NCBI GenBank assembly: GCA_019058245.1
Contig: JAHPZJ010000019.1
Location: 48,257-112,256 of the forward strand
Reading direction: 5' to 3'
Origin: Promethearchaeota archaeon
Lineage (GTDB): Archaea; Asgardarchaeota; Lokiarchaeia; Sigyniarchaeales; SOKP01
Length of the DNA: 64,000 nt
Of this stretch, positions 27,723 through 37,548 are shown piece by piece. The position numbers and the translations under genes are program-made. Numbering within the stretch: the first letter of the stretch is position 1; every line of letters begins with the position of its first letter. The notes beneath the pieces were generated by a model. It had not been told where the DNA came from. It searched no databases and saw only the letters and a program-made list of their open reading frames with translations.

Positions 27723-28646
27723 ATGTCGCATTATATTAGAGAACTAGAATTCGCAATTGATATAGTTGAAAAAGCATCAAGAATAACTGAATGGTTTAGA
27801 AGAAAAGGATTCGAATCTTTTTTAAAATCTGACCAGTCTCCAGTAACTTTAGCAGATCTGGCTTCTCAAATTTATGTTATTTCGCAGTTAAAAGAATATT
27901 TTCCAGAGGATGGGATAATAGCAGAAGAAGAGAATATTGAATTCGTAAATATTGAAGCTGAAACTCTGATTAATAAATGTTTCAATGAATTAAATTTAAA
28001 AAAATTAACAAATCTAAAAAATTTTGTAAGATTTCGAGGTAAACCTTCTGAACGTCAATGGACAATTGATCCTATTGATGGTACAATTGGATATCAAAAG
28101 GGATTGTCTTATGCTATAGGTCTTGGTTTTATGATAAAATCAATCCCAAAAGTGTGTGCTATTGCGATACCAAATTATAATAATTACCCATTAGCTATAT
28201 TTGTTGCTGAAGAAGGTCAAGGATCTCGGGCTTTATATAATAACAAGAATTTTAATCCAATCAGAGTAAATCAAAATGAAAAAATAGATAATATTCGATT
28301 ATGTCATTCATTACATTATGATCAACCTTGGGTTCTCAATTTTGCTAAAAAAATTGGGATAAAGAACTACATTCAAATTGACAGCATGGCAAAATTTTGC
28401 ATGGTAGCCGATGGTACCGCCGATTTATATATTAAACCTCTAGATCCAGATAAATCTTTTAGTTGGGATTTTATGCCTGGAGATTTACTGGTGAGGGAAG
28501 CAGGTGGTAGTGTAACAGACTTGAATGGTGAACGATTAAAATTTAACGAAAGAAAATGTTTATGGACAAAACCGGGAATTATTGCTTCAAATGGAATGCT
28601 TCAAAAGAAAATACTGGAATTAATTAAAATAAATCCCTCTAATTAA
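27723..28646 (+). CDS. HAL2/CysQ-type phosphatase (inositol-monophosphatase superfamily)
   Basis: Magnesium-dependent, lithium-sensitive-type phosphatase that probably acts on 3'-phosphoadenosine-5'-phosphate or an inositol phosphate. Motifs are visible in order: SPVTLADLASQ, the metal-binding AEEEN, WTIDPIDGTIGY, and WDFMPGDLLVREAGG. The spacing of the EE and DPIDGT motifs, with about 60 residues between, matches the HAL2/CysQ branch. I use ATG 27723 (MSHYIREL); the frame upstream is open but hydrophobic and unlike the family. Convergent with dinB. Confidence 0.88.
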   Translation: MSHYIRELEFAIDIVEKASRITEWFRRKGFESFLKSDQSPVTLADLASQIYVISQLKEYFPEDGIIAEEENIEFVNIEAETLINKCFNELNLKKLTNLKNFVRFRGKPSERQWTIDPIDGTIGYQKGLSYAIGLGFMIKSIPKVCAIAIPNYNNYPLAIFVAEEGQGSRALYNNKNFNPIRVNQNEKIDNIRLCHSLHYDQPWVLNFAKKIGIKNYIQIDSMAKFCMVADGTADLYIKPLDPDKSFSWDFMPGDLLVREAGGSVTDLNGERLKFNERKCLWTKPGIIASNGMLQKKILELIKINPSN

Positions 28647-28656
28647 TTATATTGAT

Positions 28657-29745
28657 TCATGTGTATGCAAAAGGTAATAAACTTATTTGTCTAACTTTTT
28701 GATTTTTTTCTAAATTTGATAATTTGATCCCTACTAATCGTACTTTTCTTTTTTTATCAGAGAATTCTTTGAATAATTCCAAGATAATCTTTAAAACATA
28801 TTTTTCATCTTGAATATGAAACGGCAATGTTCTCGAACGAGTATAAGTTATAAAACCTTCAAATCTAATTTTTAAGGTAATTGTTTTATATGTAATATGA
28901 TGCTTTAATATTGATTTATGAATTCTTGTATTAATATCTTCAAACTTCGATAAAATTTCATTAAAGTCATCTGTATCTGAGAGAAATGTTCTTTCTGCGC
29001 TGATAGATTTCCTCTCTTCATAAAATTCTTTAACTTTACGATGGTCTAAACCATTTGCGACATTCCAAATCCATTTTCCATGTTTTCCAAATAATTTTAT
29101 CATCGTGGGTAAAGGTGTTTTTATAATATCCCCGATTTTTCTAATTCCCTTTTTAACATAATATACTTTAGTTTTTTTACCAATACCCGGAATACGGGTA
29201 ATATCCTTTTCTTTTAGAAAGTCAAATATTTTCTCGGGTTTTACAATTGTAATCCCATTAGGTTTATTTTCATCAGAAGCAATTTTAGCCAAGGATTTTG
29301 TTGGAGCAATACCAATTGAAATTGTAATGCCAATCTTTTTAAAAACTTCTTTTTGGATGTTATTTGCAATTTCATAAGCCTTTTCAAAATTAAGAGTAAT
29401 CTCTGTTAATTCTAAATATGCTTCATCTGTTCCAACTTTTTGAAAGTTAGAACTATATCTCTCTAATAGTTCCATTACCTCATTAGATACTTTATGATAT
29501 TTATTACCATTGGGTTTTAAGTAAACCCCATGAGGACATTTTCTATATGCCAAGGATATAGGCATAGCAGAATGTAAACCATACTTTCTAGCTTCGTAAT
29601 TACAGGTTGCTATAACACCTCTTCCTTTACCTTCTTTTGGATCTGCTCCTATTATAACAGGTTTACCTTTCAACTGTGGATTATCTCTTATTTCCACTGC
29701 CGCAAAAAAGCAATCAAGATCGCAGTGTAAAATAATACGACTCAT
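28657..29745 (-). CDS. dinB: Y-family DNA polymerase IV (Dpo4/DinB)
   Basis: Translesion DNA polymerase. The N-terminus HCDLDCFFAAVEIR holds the catalytic Asp and steric gate, and TDEAYLELTE holds the second acidic pair. A helix-hairpin-helix pair is seen at ITRIPGIGKKTK, followed by a little-finger domain (SAERTFLSD). The C-terminus QISLLPF is a PCNA-binding motif. At 362 residues it matches archaeal Dpo4. Start is ATG 29745. It converges on the HAL2 gene with only about 10 bases between. Confidence 0.96.
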   Translation of the reverse strand: MSRIILHCDLDCFFAAVEIRDNPQLKGKPVIIGADPKEGKGRGVIATCNYEARKYGLHSAMPISLAYRKCPHGVYLKPNGNKYHKVSNEVMELLERYSSNFQKVGTDEAYLELTEITLNFEKAYEIANNIQKEVFKKIGITISIGIAPTKSLAKIASDENKPNGITIVKPEKIFDFLKEKDITRIPGIGKKTKVYYVKKGIRKIGDIIKTPLPTMIKLFGKHGKWIWNVANGLDHRKVKEFYEERKSISAERTFLSDTDDFNEILSKFEDINTRIHKSILKHHITYKTITLKIRFEGFITYTRSRTLPFHIQDEKYVLKIILELFKEFSDKKRKVRLVGIKLSNLEKNQKVRQISLLPFAYT

Positions 29746-29982
29746 AATTTAAGGATATGAAGATAAAAAAAATAATAATCAAAATCAAATATATTATTTC
29801 AATGAAGACTATAGAGTAAAAGAGTTATGCTATATTAAAAAATGAAAGAGAATATGGAATTATTGAATTTTTTTTCTCTTAGCTTTTAAGCATTTAAAGC
29901 AAATTTTCTTAAATAGAAATATTTATTATTTATTTTTATAATTAAACTAATAAGAATTAAATTTAATCTTAAATGATAGAGT

Positions 29983-32900
29983 ATGTCTGATATCGAACTT
30001 TTAGAGGAATATAAAGGTGTATTTACAGATTTAATAAAATCTGGAAAAAAATATACTTATTTAGTGGGGGCAGGTATTTCAATGGATCCCCCCTCAAGTA
30101 TCCCATCTGCAAGGGAAATAGTGAGAGCTATGTTAGAATTATGTGCTCCTATGGAAGAAATTAATAATCTATTATCATTGAGAACACTTCGTTATGAAAT
30201 GATGATTGAAAAGATAAAAAATAACGTAGATAAAAATCTACATTTTTTAGATTATTTGGAACTAATTGACCAACCTAATTATATTCATTATTATTTAGCG
30301 AATGCTGTAGCAAAGAGGCAAGACTATGTTGTTACAACTAATTTTGATTTTATGATTGAAAGAGCTCTTCAAAATATTATCCCTCCTGAAAAACAGAAAG
30401 ACATCCTTCCAGTTATCACTAGGGACGATTTTGATACTAAATATAGACCACATGACCTTTATACCGAAGGAAAATTCCCAATCTACAAAATCCATGGTTC
30501 AAAGCGAGATATTATTACGGCAAAAGATACTAAGGATTCTCTAATCACAACCATGGCCGCACTAGGTAAAGATAGAGAAGTGCAAGAGACCTTTGCTCTG
30601 GAAACTTATAAGAAACAGGCTATTTATAATTTAATGAAAGATCAAACACTTATCGTGATGGGATATTCGGGATCTGACGATTTTGATATTGGTCCTACGT
30701 TAAAAACTATAACTTATCTTGATGAATTAATTTGGATAGAACATAGTCAGGATGAAAAAATATTAAAAATTAATAAAAATCTCTCAGGAAAAACATTAGA
30801 TTCATTCTCTCATTCAGAAAAATTACTAATTGAGATTGCTACGCAAGCTGATTTCGATGTTTTTCTAATAAGAATTAATACAAGTAAGTTTGTAAAGGAA
30901 ATTCTATGGCAGAATTTATTAAGTGAAATTTCAATTCCAATTTTCGATAGTTTAAAAATAAAAGAAATTCCAGATTTTAAAAACTGGGTTCAGAAAGAGT
31001 TTAAAGACGTTAGCCTGTCAGAAGTAAAAAAATATATGATTTCTTGTAGTATCTATAATGAGTTAAGTCTAAGCAATGAGTGCTATTCAAATGCAGAAAA
31101 AGGGTTAAATTTAGCTAAATTAGCAAAGGATAATGATTCACAGACCTTTTTCCTAAATTATCTTGGCACTCATAATCTTAAAAAGGGAGCCCTTGAAGAA
31201 GCTGAGAATTATTTTAGAGAATCATTAAAATTATCGGAAGAATTAGAGAATCCATTGAAAAAAGCTATTGCATTGTCTAATCTTGGACATTTAATAATGA
31301 AAAAAAATGAACTAAGACTAAATTTCAATTCTAAAGAAGCTCGTGAGATAACGCTTGAAGCATTACAACTTTTTGATAAAGAAAAAGATAGCATAGGAAA
31401 ACTGGCATGTCTTAATAACCTTGCTGAGGTATATCTATGGGAAGGATCCTTTCTAGAAGCTATGCAAGATTTAATGAATGCTCTTACATTGGTAATGGAT
31501 ATAGGAAACTTAGAGATTAAAGCAACAATTTCGAATAACATTGGTTGGATTACAAGTAGAGTATTATTAGAAGATAGTCTAAAAGTTTCTATGGAAAAAA
31601 TTAATGATGCATTAAATATTAGAGATCAAATTGGAGATAAAAGCGGATTGGCAAATTGCTTGCGAAATATTGGAGATTTGAATTTTAACTTTCATAATTA
31701 CAATCAAGCACTTGAATATTACATAAAAGAATTAGAGTTAAGAAACTCATTAGGCGAAGTAAAAGAAAAAGTAGCAGCTCTTATATCAATTGGTTGGGTT
31801 TATTATAGAATGAGAAACCTTAATGAAGCTTCAAAGTCATTTCAAAAAGCATTAGAGATTAATAGGAAATTAAATGATAAACTCCATATTGCCTATAATG
31901 CTTCTGCATTAGGATATATTTCATATTTACAAGGTGAGTTAAACACTTCTATTGATTTTTTTAGAGAATCTCAACAAATCTATTCGGATTTAAAAATTGA
32001 AGCAAAATTAAAAGAAATTCAATTGTATATAGATTTCCTAGAATTAAGAACTTCTGAAGTCCAAAAAGACACTTTAATTAACCTTTTACCCCCCGCTATT
32101 AAGGATCTCGAAGATATAAGGGAACAACAAAAGGTTTTAGAAACAGATGTTTGTAAAAAAAGAGGTCCGATTGATATATTAAACCAATCTCTTTATCTTA
32201 TTTATCATGGAATACTGCATGCATTAAAAGATGACCTTCAAAAAGCTAAGGAAAAGATTGAGGGCGGGTTATATTCCGCGTATATTTCCGGAAACATGGA
32301 AGAGGTTTTTCCTTTATATAAAGGAATAATTGATTCTGGTCTATTAATAAGACCTTTAAATCTTGAACGAACGAGGTTTGATTATGTTTATCGGGATGAT
32401 AATATAATATCCCCAGAAGAAGCTGAATGGCTCCATAGTAGTTATTCGAGGAAAAAATTAACTGTAGCCCATGATTTATTCGAAGAGGCTTACAATGATT
32501 CTCAACTCGGCAATAATCAAATTGCAATAGAAAAATTTGAAAAAGCCAGAGAAATCTACGAAGAATTCGATGAAATTGAGTTTATAAACACCATTGATAA
32601 TTATATCACTACCATAAAAATGATATCAGGAGAATTTGATAATTCTGTTGAAAGTTTGGATCAACACCTATTTAAACAAGTGAAATCAACCATTGATATT
32701 GGTAATAAACAAGCTACTGAGGGAGACCTGGTAGGACTAAAGCATAACGTAAAAATTGCCTCTCAAATGAAAGATAGATTAGAAAATTTAAGACATAAAG
32801 ATGATACATATAATCAGCTTTATAATATGCTTGGAGATTTTATAAATAATAATGAAGCAAAAGTGGCTGATGTCAACGAGGAGGATATTTCATATAAGGG

Positions 32901-35478
32901 AACACATGAATTTACTAAAGTTGCTGATGATCTAGTTAGACAAGAAGCTATAAGAAAAGATAAAGCTCGGGAGCTATTTGAATCAATCGGGATTGGTGAT
33001 AATGAAGATGCTGGAATTGATCTAACTACTATGGGCACGATTATAGACGATAGAGAGAAATTTATTCATGAACATTCAGAAGAATGGTTGATAACACTGA
33101 ATAAATTAATAGCTATGGCAGATTTGGCTGGATCGATGGGAAAAATGAAAGATAAAGTTGAAACAATGATATTCATTGGTAAATATTTCCAAAGTGCAGA
33201 TGAATTAGAAGCGGCCTTATCTAAATACCAAGAATGTCTAAAAAATGCTTTAACAATTGGGCATCAAGAATTTCAAGCAAAAAGCTTAATCCGTATGGGC
33301 GATGTACTGTTTAATCAAGGAAAATATGAAGACTCTCTTGATAATTGTGAAAAATCATTAAGAATCTTTGAAGAACTTAAAAAAGAAGAAGAAAAAATCG
33401 AACCTCTTAATCTAATTGGAAGGATATATGCTCAGAGAGGTGATTTAGAAAGGGCTTTCAAACGATTAAATGAGGCTATAGAAATCGATACTAATGAAAA
33501 GGAAATAATTGCTTATAAGGCTGATTCTTATGGACGTTTAGGGGAATTACATAAACAACAAAATAATTTTCTCGAAGCTTATGATAATTTCTTTGAGGCA
33601 TTATATATTTATGAAGAATTAGAAGGAAAAGAGCAAATGTTAGCACCTCTTCACTATAATCTGGGTCTTTTAGATAAAAGTATTAACGATGTGGAAAAAG
33701 CACTTACTAATTTTGAAGATGCATTGTCTATATATCAAGAAATTAACTTTCTTGATTATGTACCAAAGTTACAAGAAGAAATTAATATTTTAAAAGCAAG
33801 ACTCTCTAATCCAGAAACCAAGGGAGAAGATAAAGCTAAACTTGCATTAAAATGCGCAAAATTATATTTATATGATGATGCTTTGGTAGCCTCTAATGAA
33901 GCAATCGAGATTTTTACTTCGATAGGAAAATTGCCAGAAAAAGCACAGATGCTTCAACTTTCGGGAGAACTTAATGATGCCTTAGGAGAGATTGAAGAGG
34001 CTAAATATCTCTTTAATGAAGCTCTAATAGCTTATAATGAAATTGGTAATCATGAAAAGATCGAACAAGTAAAAGACTTTTTAAATAAAATAAACGAAGC
34101 AATAGCAGATCCTGAATATATGATTCAATATCTTAATAAAAAGGTAGAATCTCTCCTTAATGACGGTAAAGAATCTGAAGCACTTTTAAAATATAGTTCT
34201 CTGCTGAATTTTTATGATCAAATACAAGACGTAATCGGGAAGGCAACCTGCTTCCGAAACATAGCAGATATTCATTACAACAGACAAGAAGTAACTGAAG
34301 CTATGGATAATTACCTGAAATGTATAGAAATATTTGAGAAGAATAATGAGAATTCGGAAATTGTACCTCCACTACAAAAAATGGGTTATATTTATGAGCA
34401 ACAATTCGAATATGAAAAGGCTCTGGAGTATTTCCAAAAAACTCTGAATATTACCCAAACTACAGAAAATCAGTTTGGTATAGGAATAGCTTTAATAGAT
34501 ATAGCAAGGATATTACAAACCCAAAAGAAGTTGGATAAAGCTTTAGATTTTTATAAGCAATCCTTGGAGATTTTCGAACAATTGGATAATAATAACAATA
34601 TCGCTTATATTTTCAAAATGATAGGCTTAGTTTATGATGAACAAGGAAAGTTTGATAAAGCATTAGATGTATTGGAACAAGCACGCGCTTTATATGAAGA
34701 GTTAAATAATAAGGATGCGCTTGGGGGAGTATATAATTCGTTGGCAAATATTTATGAAAGTTTGGGGAAGTTAGATGATGCTCTAAAATATTATAATAAC
34801 GCCTTGGAAATCTCAGAAGAAGTCAATGACATTTCAGGAAAAGCAGCATACTTATTTAATATAGGCCTTATCTATAGTTCAAAAGAAGAATATACCATAG
34901 CATCAGAACATTATGATGAAGCAATGGTCATTGCTGAAGAACTTAATCTCCCACAATATAAGGCACCATTCTTACTTGGGATGGGATTAATTGATAAAAA
35001 ATTAGGGAACTTAGATACTGCTCTGCAAAAATTCAATAAAAGTCTTGAAATTAACGAACGAATTGGATATTCCGAGGGAATTATAGAATCTTTAAATAAT
35101 ATTGGAAATATCTTTTTGAGAAAAGGAAACCTAAATTCTGCTGAAGAATCATTCACAAGAGCGTTTCAATTAGCTGAAAAAATAGATAGCATCAAGAAGA
35201 AAGCATATTGTCGTAGTGCTATGGGAGATCTATATCGTTATCAAAACGATATACATAAAGCGTTAGACATGTACAAAGATGCATTAGAAGTTTTCGAACA
35301 ATTGGAAATTAAGGAAGAAATTGCGTATAACCTCAAAAAACTCGGAAAAACTTATTTCAAACTAGGTGATAAAACTAAGTATATAGAAGTTATGCAAAAA
35401 GCAAGTGATTTATACGCAGAAATAGGATTAGAGAAAAAAGTAAAACATATCCAACAAGAGTTAAATTCTAATTCTTAA
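29983..35478 (+). CDS. Giant SIR2-like domain plus TPR array protein, 1831 aa
   Basis: The N-terminal domain (about 1-300) is SIR2-like: LVGAGISM at 27-34, VVTTNFDFMIE with Asn120 and Asp122, KIHGSK with His171, and GYSGSDDFD at 227-235. These are the NAD-binding and catalytic positions of the SIR2_2/SIR2-like NAD hydrolases seen in defence proteins, and all look intact. From about residue 340 to the end the chain is built of some 30-40-residue units of tetratricopeptide type (for example LGDYNxALEYY-like, ALxxFxEALxIxE), in at least two long blocks split by a less regular part near 720-1040. A cytoplasmic sensor/effector protein is likely. No partner gene is adjacent; the gene has its own promoter region and a T-run after the stop. 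Confidence 0.88.
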   Translation: MSDIELLEEYKGVFTDLIKSGKKYTYLVGAGISMDPPSSIPSAREIVRAMLELCAPMEEINNLLSLRTLRYEMMIEKIKNNVDKNLHFLDYLELIDQPNYIHYYLANAVAKRQDYVVTTNFDFMIERALQNIIPPEKQKDILPVITRDDFDTKYRPHDLYTEGKFPIYKIHGSKRDIITAKDTKDSLITTMAALGKDREVQETFALETYKKQAIYNLMKDQTLIVMGYSGSDDFDIGPTLKTITYLDELIWIEHSQDEKILKINKNLSGKTLDSFSHSEKLLIEIATQADFDVFLIRINTSKFVKEILWQNLLSEISIPIFDSLKIKEIPDFKNWVQKEFKDVSLSEVKKYMISCSIYNELSLSNECYSNAEKGLNLAKLAKDNDSQTFFLNYLGTHNLKKGALEEAENYFRESLKLSEELENPLKKAIALSNLGHLIMKKNELRLNFNSKEAREITLEALQLFDKEKDSIGKLACLNNLAEVYLWEGSFLEAMQDLMNALTLVMDIGNLEIKATISNNIGWITSRVLLEDSLKVSMEKINDALNIRDQIGDKSGLANCLRNIGDLNFNFHNYNQALEYYIKELELRNSLGEVKEKVAALISIGWVYYRMRNLNEASKSFQKALEINRKLNDKLHIAYNASALGYISYLQGELNTSIDFFRESQQIYSDLKIEAKLKEIQLYIDFLELRTSEVQKDTLINLLPPAIKDLEDIREQQKVLETDVCKKRGPIDILNQSLYLIYHGILHALKDDLQKAKEKIEGGLYSAYISGNMEEVFPLYKGIIDSGLLIRPLNLERTRFDYVYRDDNIISPEEAEWLHSSYSRKKLTVAHDLFEEAYNDSQLGNNQIAIEKFEKAREIYEEFDEIEFINTIDNYITTIKMISGEFDNSVESLDQHLFKQVKSTIDIGNKQATEGDLVGLKHNVKIASQMKDRLENLRHKDDTYNQLYNMLGDFINNNEAKVADVNEEDISYKGTHEFTKVADDLVRQEAIRKDKARELFESIGIGDNEDAGIDLTTMGTIIDDREKFIHEHSEEWLITLNKLIAMADLAGSMGKMKDKVETMIFIGKYFQSADELEAALSKYQECLKNALTIGHQEFQAKSLIRMGDVLFNQGKYEDSLDNCEKSLRIFEELKKEEEKIEPLNLIGRIYAQRGDLERAFKRLNEAIEIDTNEKEIIAYKADSYGRLGELHKQQNNFLEAYDNFFEALYIYEELEGKEQMLAPLHYNLGLLDKSINDVEKALTNFEDALSIYQEINFLDYVPKLQEEINILKARLSNPETKGEDKAKLALKCAKLYLYDDALVASNEAIEIFTSIGKLPEKAQMLQLSGELNDALGEIEEAKYLFNEALIAYNEIGNHEKIEQVKDFLNKINEAIADPEYMIQYLNKKVESLLNDGKESEALLKYSSLLNFYDQIQDVIGKATCFRNIADIHYNRQEVTEAMDNYLKCIEIFEKNNENSEIVPPLQKMGYIYEQQFEYEKALEYFQKTLNITQTTENQFGIGIALIDIARILQTQKKLDKALDFYKQSLEIFEQLDNNNNIAYIFKMIGLVYDEQGKFDKALDVLEQARALYEELNNKDALGGVYNSLANIYESLGKLDDALKYYNNALEISEEVNDISGKAAYLFNIGLIYSSKEEYTIASEHYDEAMVIAEELNLPQYKAPFLLGMGLIDKKLGNLDTALQKFNKSLEINERIGYSEGIIESLNNIGNIFLRKGNLNSAEESFTRAFQLAEKIDSIKKKAYCRSAMGDLYRYQNDIHKALDMYKDALEVFEQLEIKEEIAYNLKKLGKTYFKLGDKTKYIEVMQKASDLYAEIGLEKKVKHIQQELNSNS

Positions 35479-35562
35479 TAGTCTCTTTTTTTACAGTTTA
35501 ATTTCTGTAATTATAGCAAGAAAATTCATAAAAAATTTAACAACACCTTTATTTTACTTCTT

Positions 35563-36249
35563 ATGGCAATAAACAAAGAAGATCAACTTCGAATAGACGT
35601 TGTTAGAGGAGCAAAAGCAGTTTTTACAAAAGGATTAGTAGAAGCTGGAGAAGGAAATGTGAGTGTGAGACATGGAAAGAAAGAAGAATTATTCATCACA
35701 CCTTCATTTAATCAATATGAAACACTTAAAAAAGATGAAATTGTTCATTTAAATTTTGAAGGAACCTCCATAAGTGCGGGGAAATTACCTTCAACGGAAG
35801 CAAAAATGCATATTGAGATCTATAAAACAAGACCGAAAGTACAATCAATAATTCACACACATTCACCTTTTGCTACCATGCTCTCAATCGTAAGAAAAAG
35901 TATCCCAGTTATAATGGAAGAAATGTATATCTTTTTAGGTGGATCTGTCGATGTTTCGGAATTTGGAGAAGCTCATACTTTAGAAATTGGTGAAGCTGCA
36001 TTAAAAGCTCTAGATACAAAAAATGCAGCTCTATTAGCGAATCATGGGGTTATTGTTTGTGGAAAATCATTAGACCATGCAATTAAATTTGCCGAGTTAG
36101 TAGAGAAGCTTGCTAAGATGTATTGGGGGTCTTTACAAATTGGAACTCCCTATGTAATTTCTGAGAAACAACTTGAACCATTTGAAAAACTCTACGAAAG
36201 TATGTTTGCAAACTATCCTCGACATTTGCGAAAAAGAATAGAAAAATAA
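35563..36249 (+). CDS. Class II aldolase / fuculose-phosphate aldolase-like (AraD family)
   Basis: Zinc-dependent class II aldolase or epimerase of 228 residues. The fold signature includes GNVSVRHG, PSTEAKMHIEIYKTRP, then the metal-binding HTHSPFA near residue 102 and a distal LLANHGVIVCG with the third His. The catalytic Glu is likely in TEAKMH. Substrates in the family are L-fuculose-1-P, L-ribulose-5-P or methylthioribulose-1-P; none can be chosen by eye. It is followed 22 bases later by a sugar-phosphate isomerase-like barrel on the same strand, suggesting a small sugar-phosphate operon. Confidence 0.88.
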   Translation: MAINKEDQLRIDVVRGAKAVFTKGLVEAGEGNVSVRHGKKEELFITPSFNQYETLKKDEIVHLNFEGTSISAGKLPSTEAKMHIEIYKTRPKVQSIIHTHSPFATMLSIVRKSIPVIMEEMYIFLGGSVDVSEFGEAHTLEIGEAALKALDTKNAALLANHGVIVCGKSLDHAIKFAELVEKLAKMYWGSLQIGTPYVISEKQLEPFEKLYESMFANYPRHLRKRIEK

Positions 36250-36271
36250 CATTCCGGTAAAGTTGATATTT

Positions 36272-37102
36272 ATGCAATTAGGTATTAGTACGTTAGGTCA
36301 TATTTCTGAAATGGGATTAAATGGTAAATATAAAAATCTTTTTGACCTACATCTTAAAGCTTCAGAAGAATGCCTTAATTTTGTAGAAAAATCTGGAATT
36401 AATGTAATAGAATTAATTATTGAATCTCCAGTTATAGCTAATCGTGAAAATAAACAAAAGTTTATTGACCTTGTAAATTCCTATTCTTTAGAAAAGCAGG
36501 TACATGGTCCTTTTATCGACATGAATTTATGTTCTCTTAATAAATATATTTCTAAGGCTTCGATAGAATCTTACCTTGAAGCCATAAAATTATGTGATGA
36601 TATCGACAGCAAAATGATAACTATCCATCCTGGATCTGCGGATTTTGTAGTGCCTTCAATTAGAGAATTTAATAAAACAAAATTGAAATCTGCAATCCAT
36701 CAATTATTTGGTACTAAAACAAATGAGAATTTAATGATTTGTTTAGAAAATATGCCTCAAAATTACCATATCATGACCGATAACAAGAATATTGAAGAAG
36801 TCCTCAATATTATTGATCATAAAAATCTTTTCCTTACCTATGATACTAGTCATTTTTACACTTGTGATGGTGACGTGCAGCAGCTTTGGATGATATTTCA
36901 AAAAATAATAAAAAATATTCATATTGTTGATAATAACTCTAAATTAATTGATACCCATCCGCCATTAGGAACAGGAAAGGTTGATTTTAAAAAAATCTTT
37001 GATATAATTTCAGAATATAATTATAATGGATCGTTAATTCTTGAATTATCCAATGCAAAATCATTAAATCAAAGTATTAATTTTATTAACAAGTTTTTAT
37101 AA
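36272..37102 (+). CDS. Sugar phosphate isomerase/epimerase-like TIM barrel (AP-endonuclease-2 fold)
   Basis: Xylose-isomerase-like barrel protein. Typical features are GISTLGHISEMG at the start, VHGPFIDMNLCS, MITIHPGSAD, MICLENMPQNYH, FLTYDTSHFY, NIHIVDNN, HPPLGTGKVDFKKIF and GSLILEL near the end. Metal ligands are the His, Glu and Asp in these strands. Start taken as ATG 36272 (MQLGIST); the TTG at 36263 would add three residues. It is probably co-transcribed with the aldolase upstream and works on a related phosphosugar; an apurinic endonuclease role is the alternative but less likely without endonuclease IV signatures. Confidence 0.8.
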   Translation: MQLGISTLGHISEMGLNGKYKNLFDLHLKASEECLNFVEKSGINVIELIIESPVIANRENKQKFIDLVNSYSLEKQVHGPFIDMNLCSLNKYISKASIESYLEAIKLCDDIDSKMITIHPGSADFVVPSIREFNKTKLKSAIHQLFGTKTNENLMICLENMPQNYHIMTDNKNIEEVLNIIDHKNLFLTYDTSHFYTCDGDVQQLWMIFQKIIKNIHIVDNNSKLIDTHPPLGTGKVDFKKIFDIISEYNYNGSLILELSNAKSLNQSINFINKFL

Positions 37103-37104
37103 AT
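37096..37104 (+). promoter_or_regulatory. Candidate TATA box for the NikR-like regulator
   Basis: TTTATAAAT, overlapping the stop of the upstream gene. It lies 43 bases before the ATG at 37147, so transcription should start near 37125, inside the inverted repeat at 37116-37129. Confidence 0.35.
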
Positions 37105-37115
37105 ACTTAATAATT

Positions 37116-37129
37116 GTAAGAAAAATTAC
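37116..37129. promoter_or_regulatory. Inverted repeat GTAA-N6-TTAC upstream of NikR-like gene
   Basis: A short inverted repeat between a candidate TATA box (37096-37104) and the regulator's own ATG (37147), at the expected transcription start. This is where an autoregulatory operator would sit. Four-base half-sites are weak evidence in A+T-rich DNA. Confidence 0.3.
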
Positions 37130-37146
37130 TATTTTATAGATTTAAG

Positions 37147-37539
37147 ATGCCAATAATATCCTTACAAATAAGTGATGATTTGTTAGAAAGATTTGAAAAT
37201 GTACGAAATGTTAGTGGATTTAGTTCTAAAAGCGAAGCATTAAGAGATTCAATAGTCACCTTCATAGAAAGACATGAAAAATTTGAAAATCTTGAAGGAT
37301 ATAAGTTAATGACAGTTAATTTAGTTTATCCTTTTAAAGAAATTATTATTGATCAAATAACCGAATTATATTCCCAATACCATCAAATAATTAAAACAAT
37401 TACAGATTGGCGTATAGCAGAAAAAAAGATTGAATTGCTCTTGTTAGTAGGTGAATTTGGGATTATTAAAGATCTATATAAAGAATTAGCCAAAATAAAG
37501 GATGTTTTATGTTCAATTCGAGAAATTGTCATTGATTAA
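37147..37539 (+). CDS. NikR-like ribbon-helix-helix regulator without nickel ligands
   Basis: A 130-residue transcription factor. Residues 1-45 form a ribbon-helix-helix DNA-binding unit (MPIISLQISDDLLERFENV then GFSSKSEALRDSI), and about 50-130 form a NikR-type ACT-like sensing domain (MTVNLVYPF, YSQYHQIIKTI, ELLLLVGEFG). In NikR, nickel is held by three His and one Cys in the region after the YHDLI-like helix; here that stretch reads ITDWRIAEKKIELLLL with none of them. The signal it senses is therefore unknown. It converges with nadC. Confidence 0.8.
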   Translation: MPIISLQISDDLLERFENVRNVSGFSSKSEALRDSIVTFIERHEKFENLEGYKLMTVNLVYPFKEIIIDQITELYSQYHQIIKTITDWRIAEKKIELLLLVGEFGIIKDLYKELAKIKDVLCSIREIVID

Positions 37540-37548
37540 AAATTGGCC

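Noticed and set aside
32246..32527. Reverse-strand open frames within the SIR2-TPR gene
   Set aside because: They sit fully inside a gene with strong repeat structure and give no protein-like pattern; they are shadows of the real frame.
29983..35478. The SIR2-TPR gene as a known multi-gene defence system (for example Thoeris)
   Set aside because: No TIR, HerA, Argonaute or other known partner gene is adjacent. The neighbours are a polymerase and a sugar aldolase. Only the domain itself supports a defence link.
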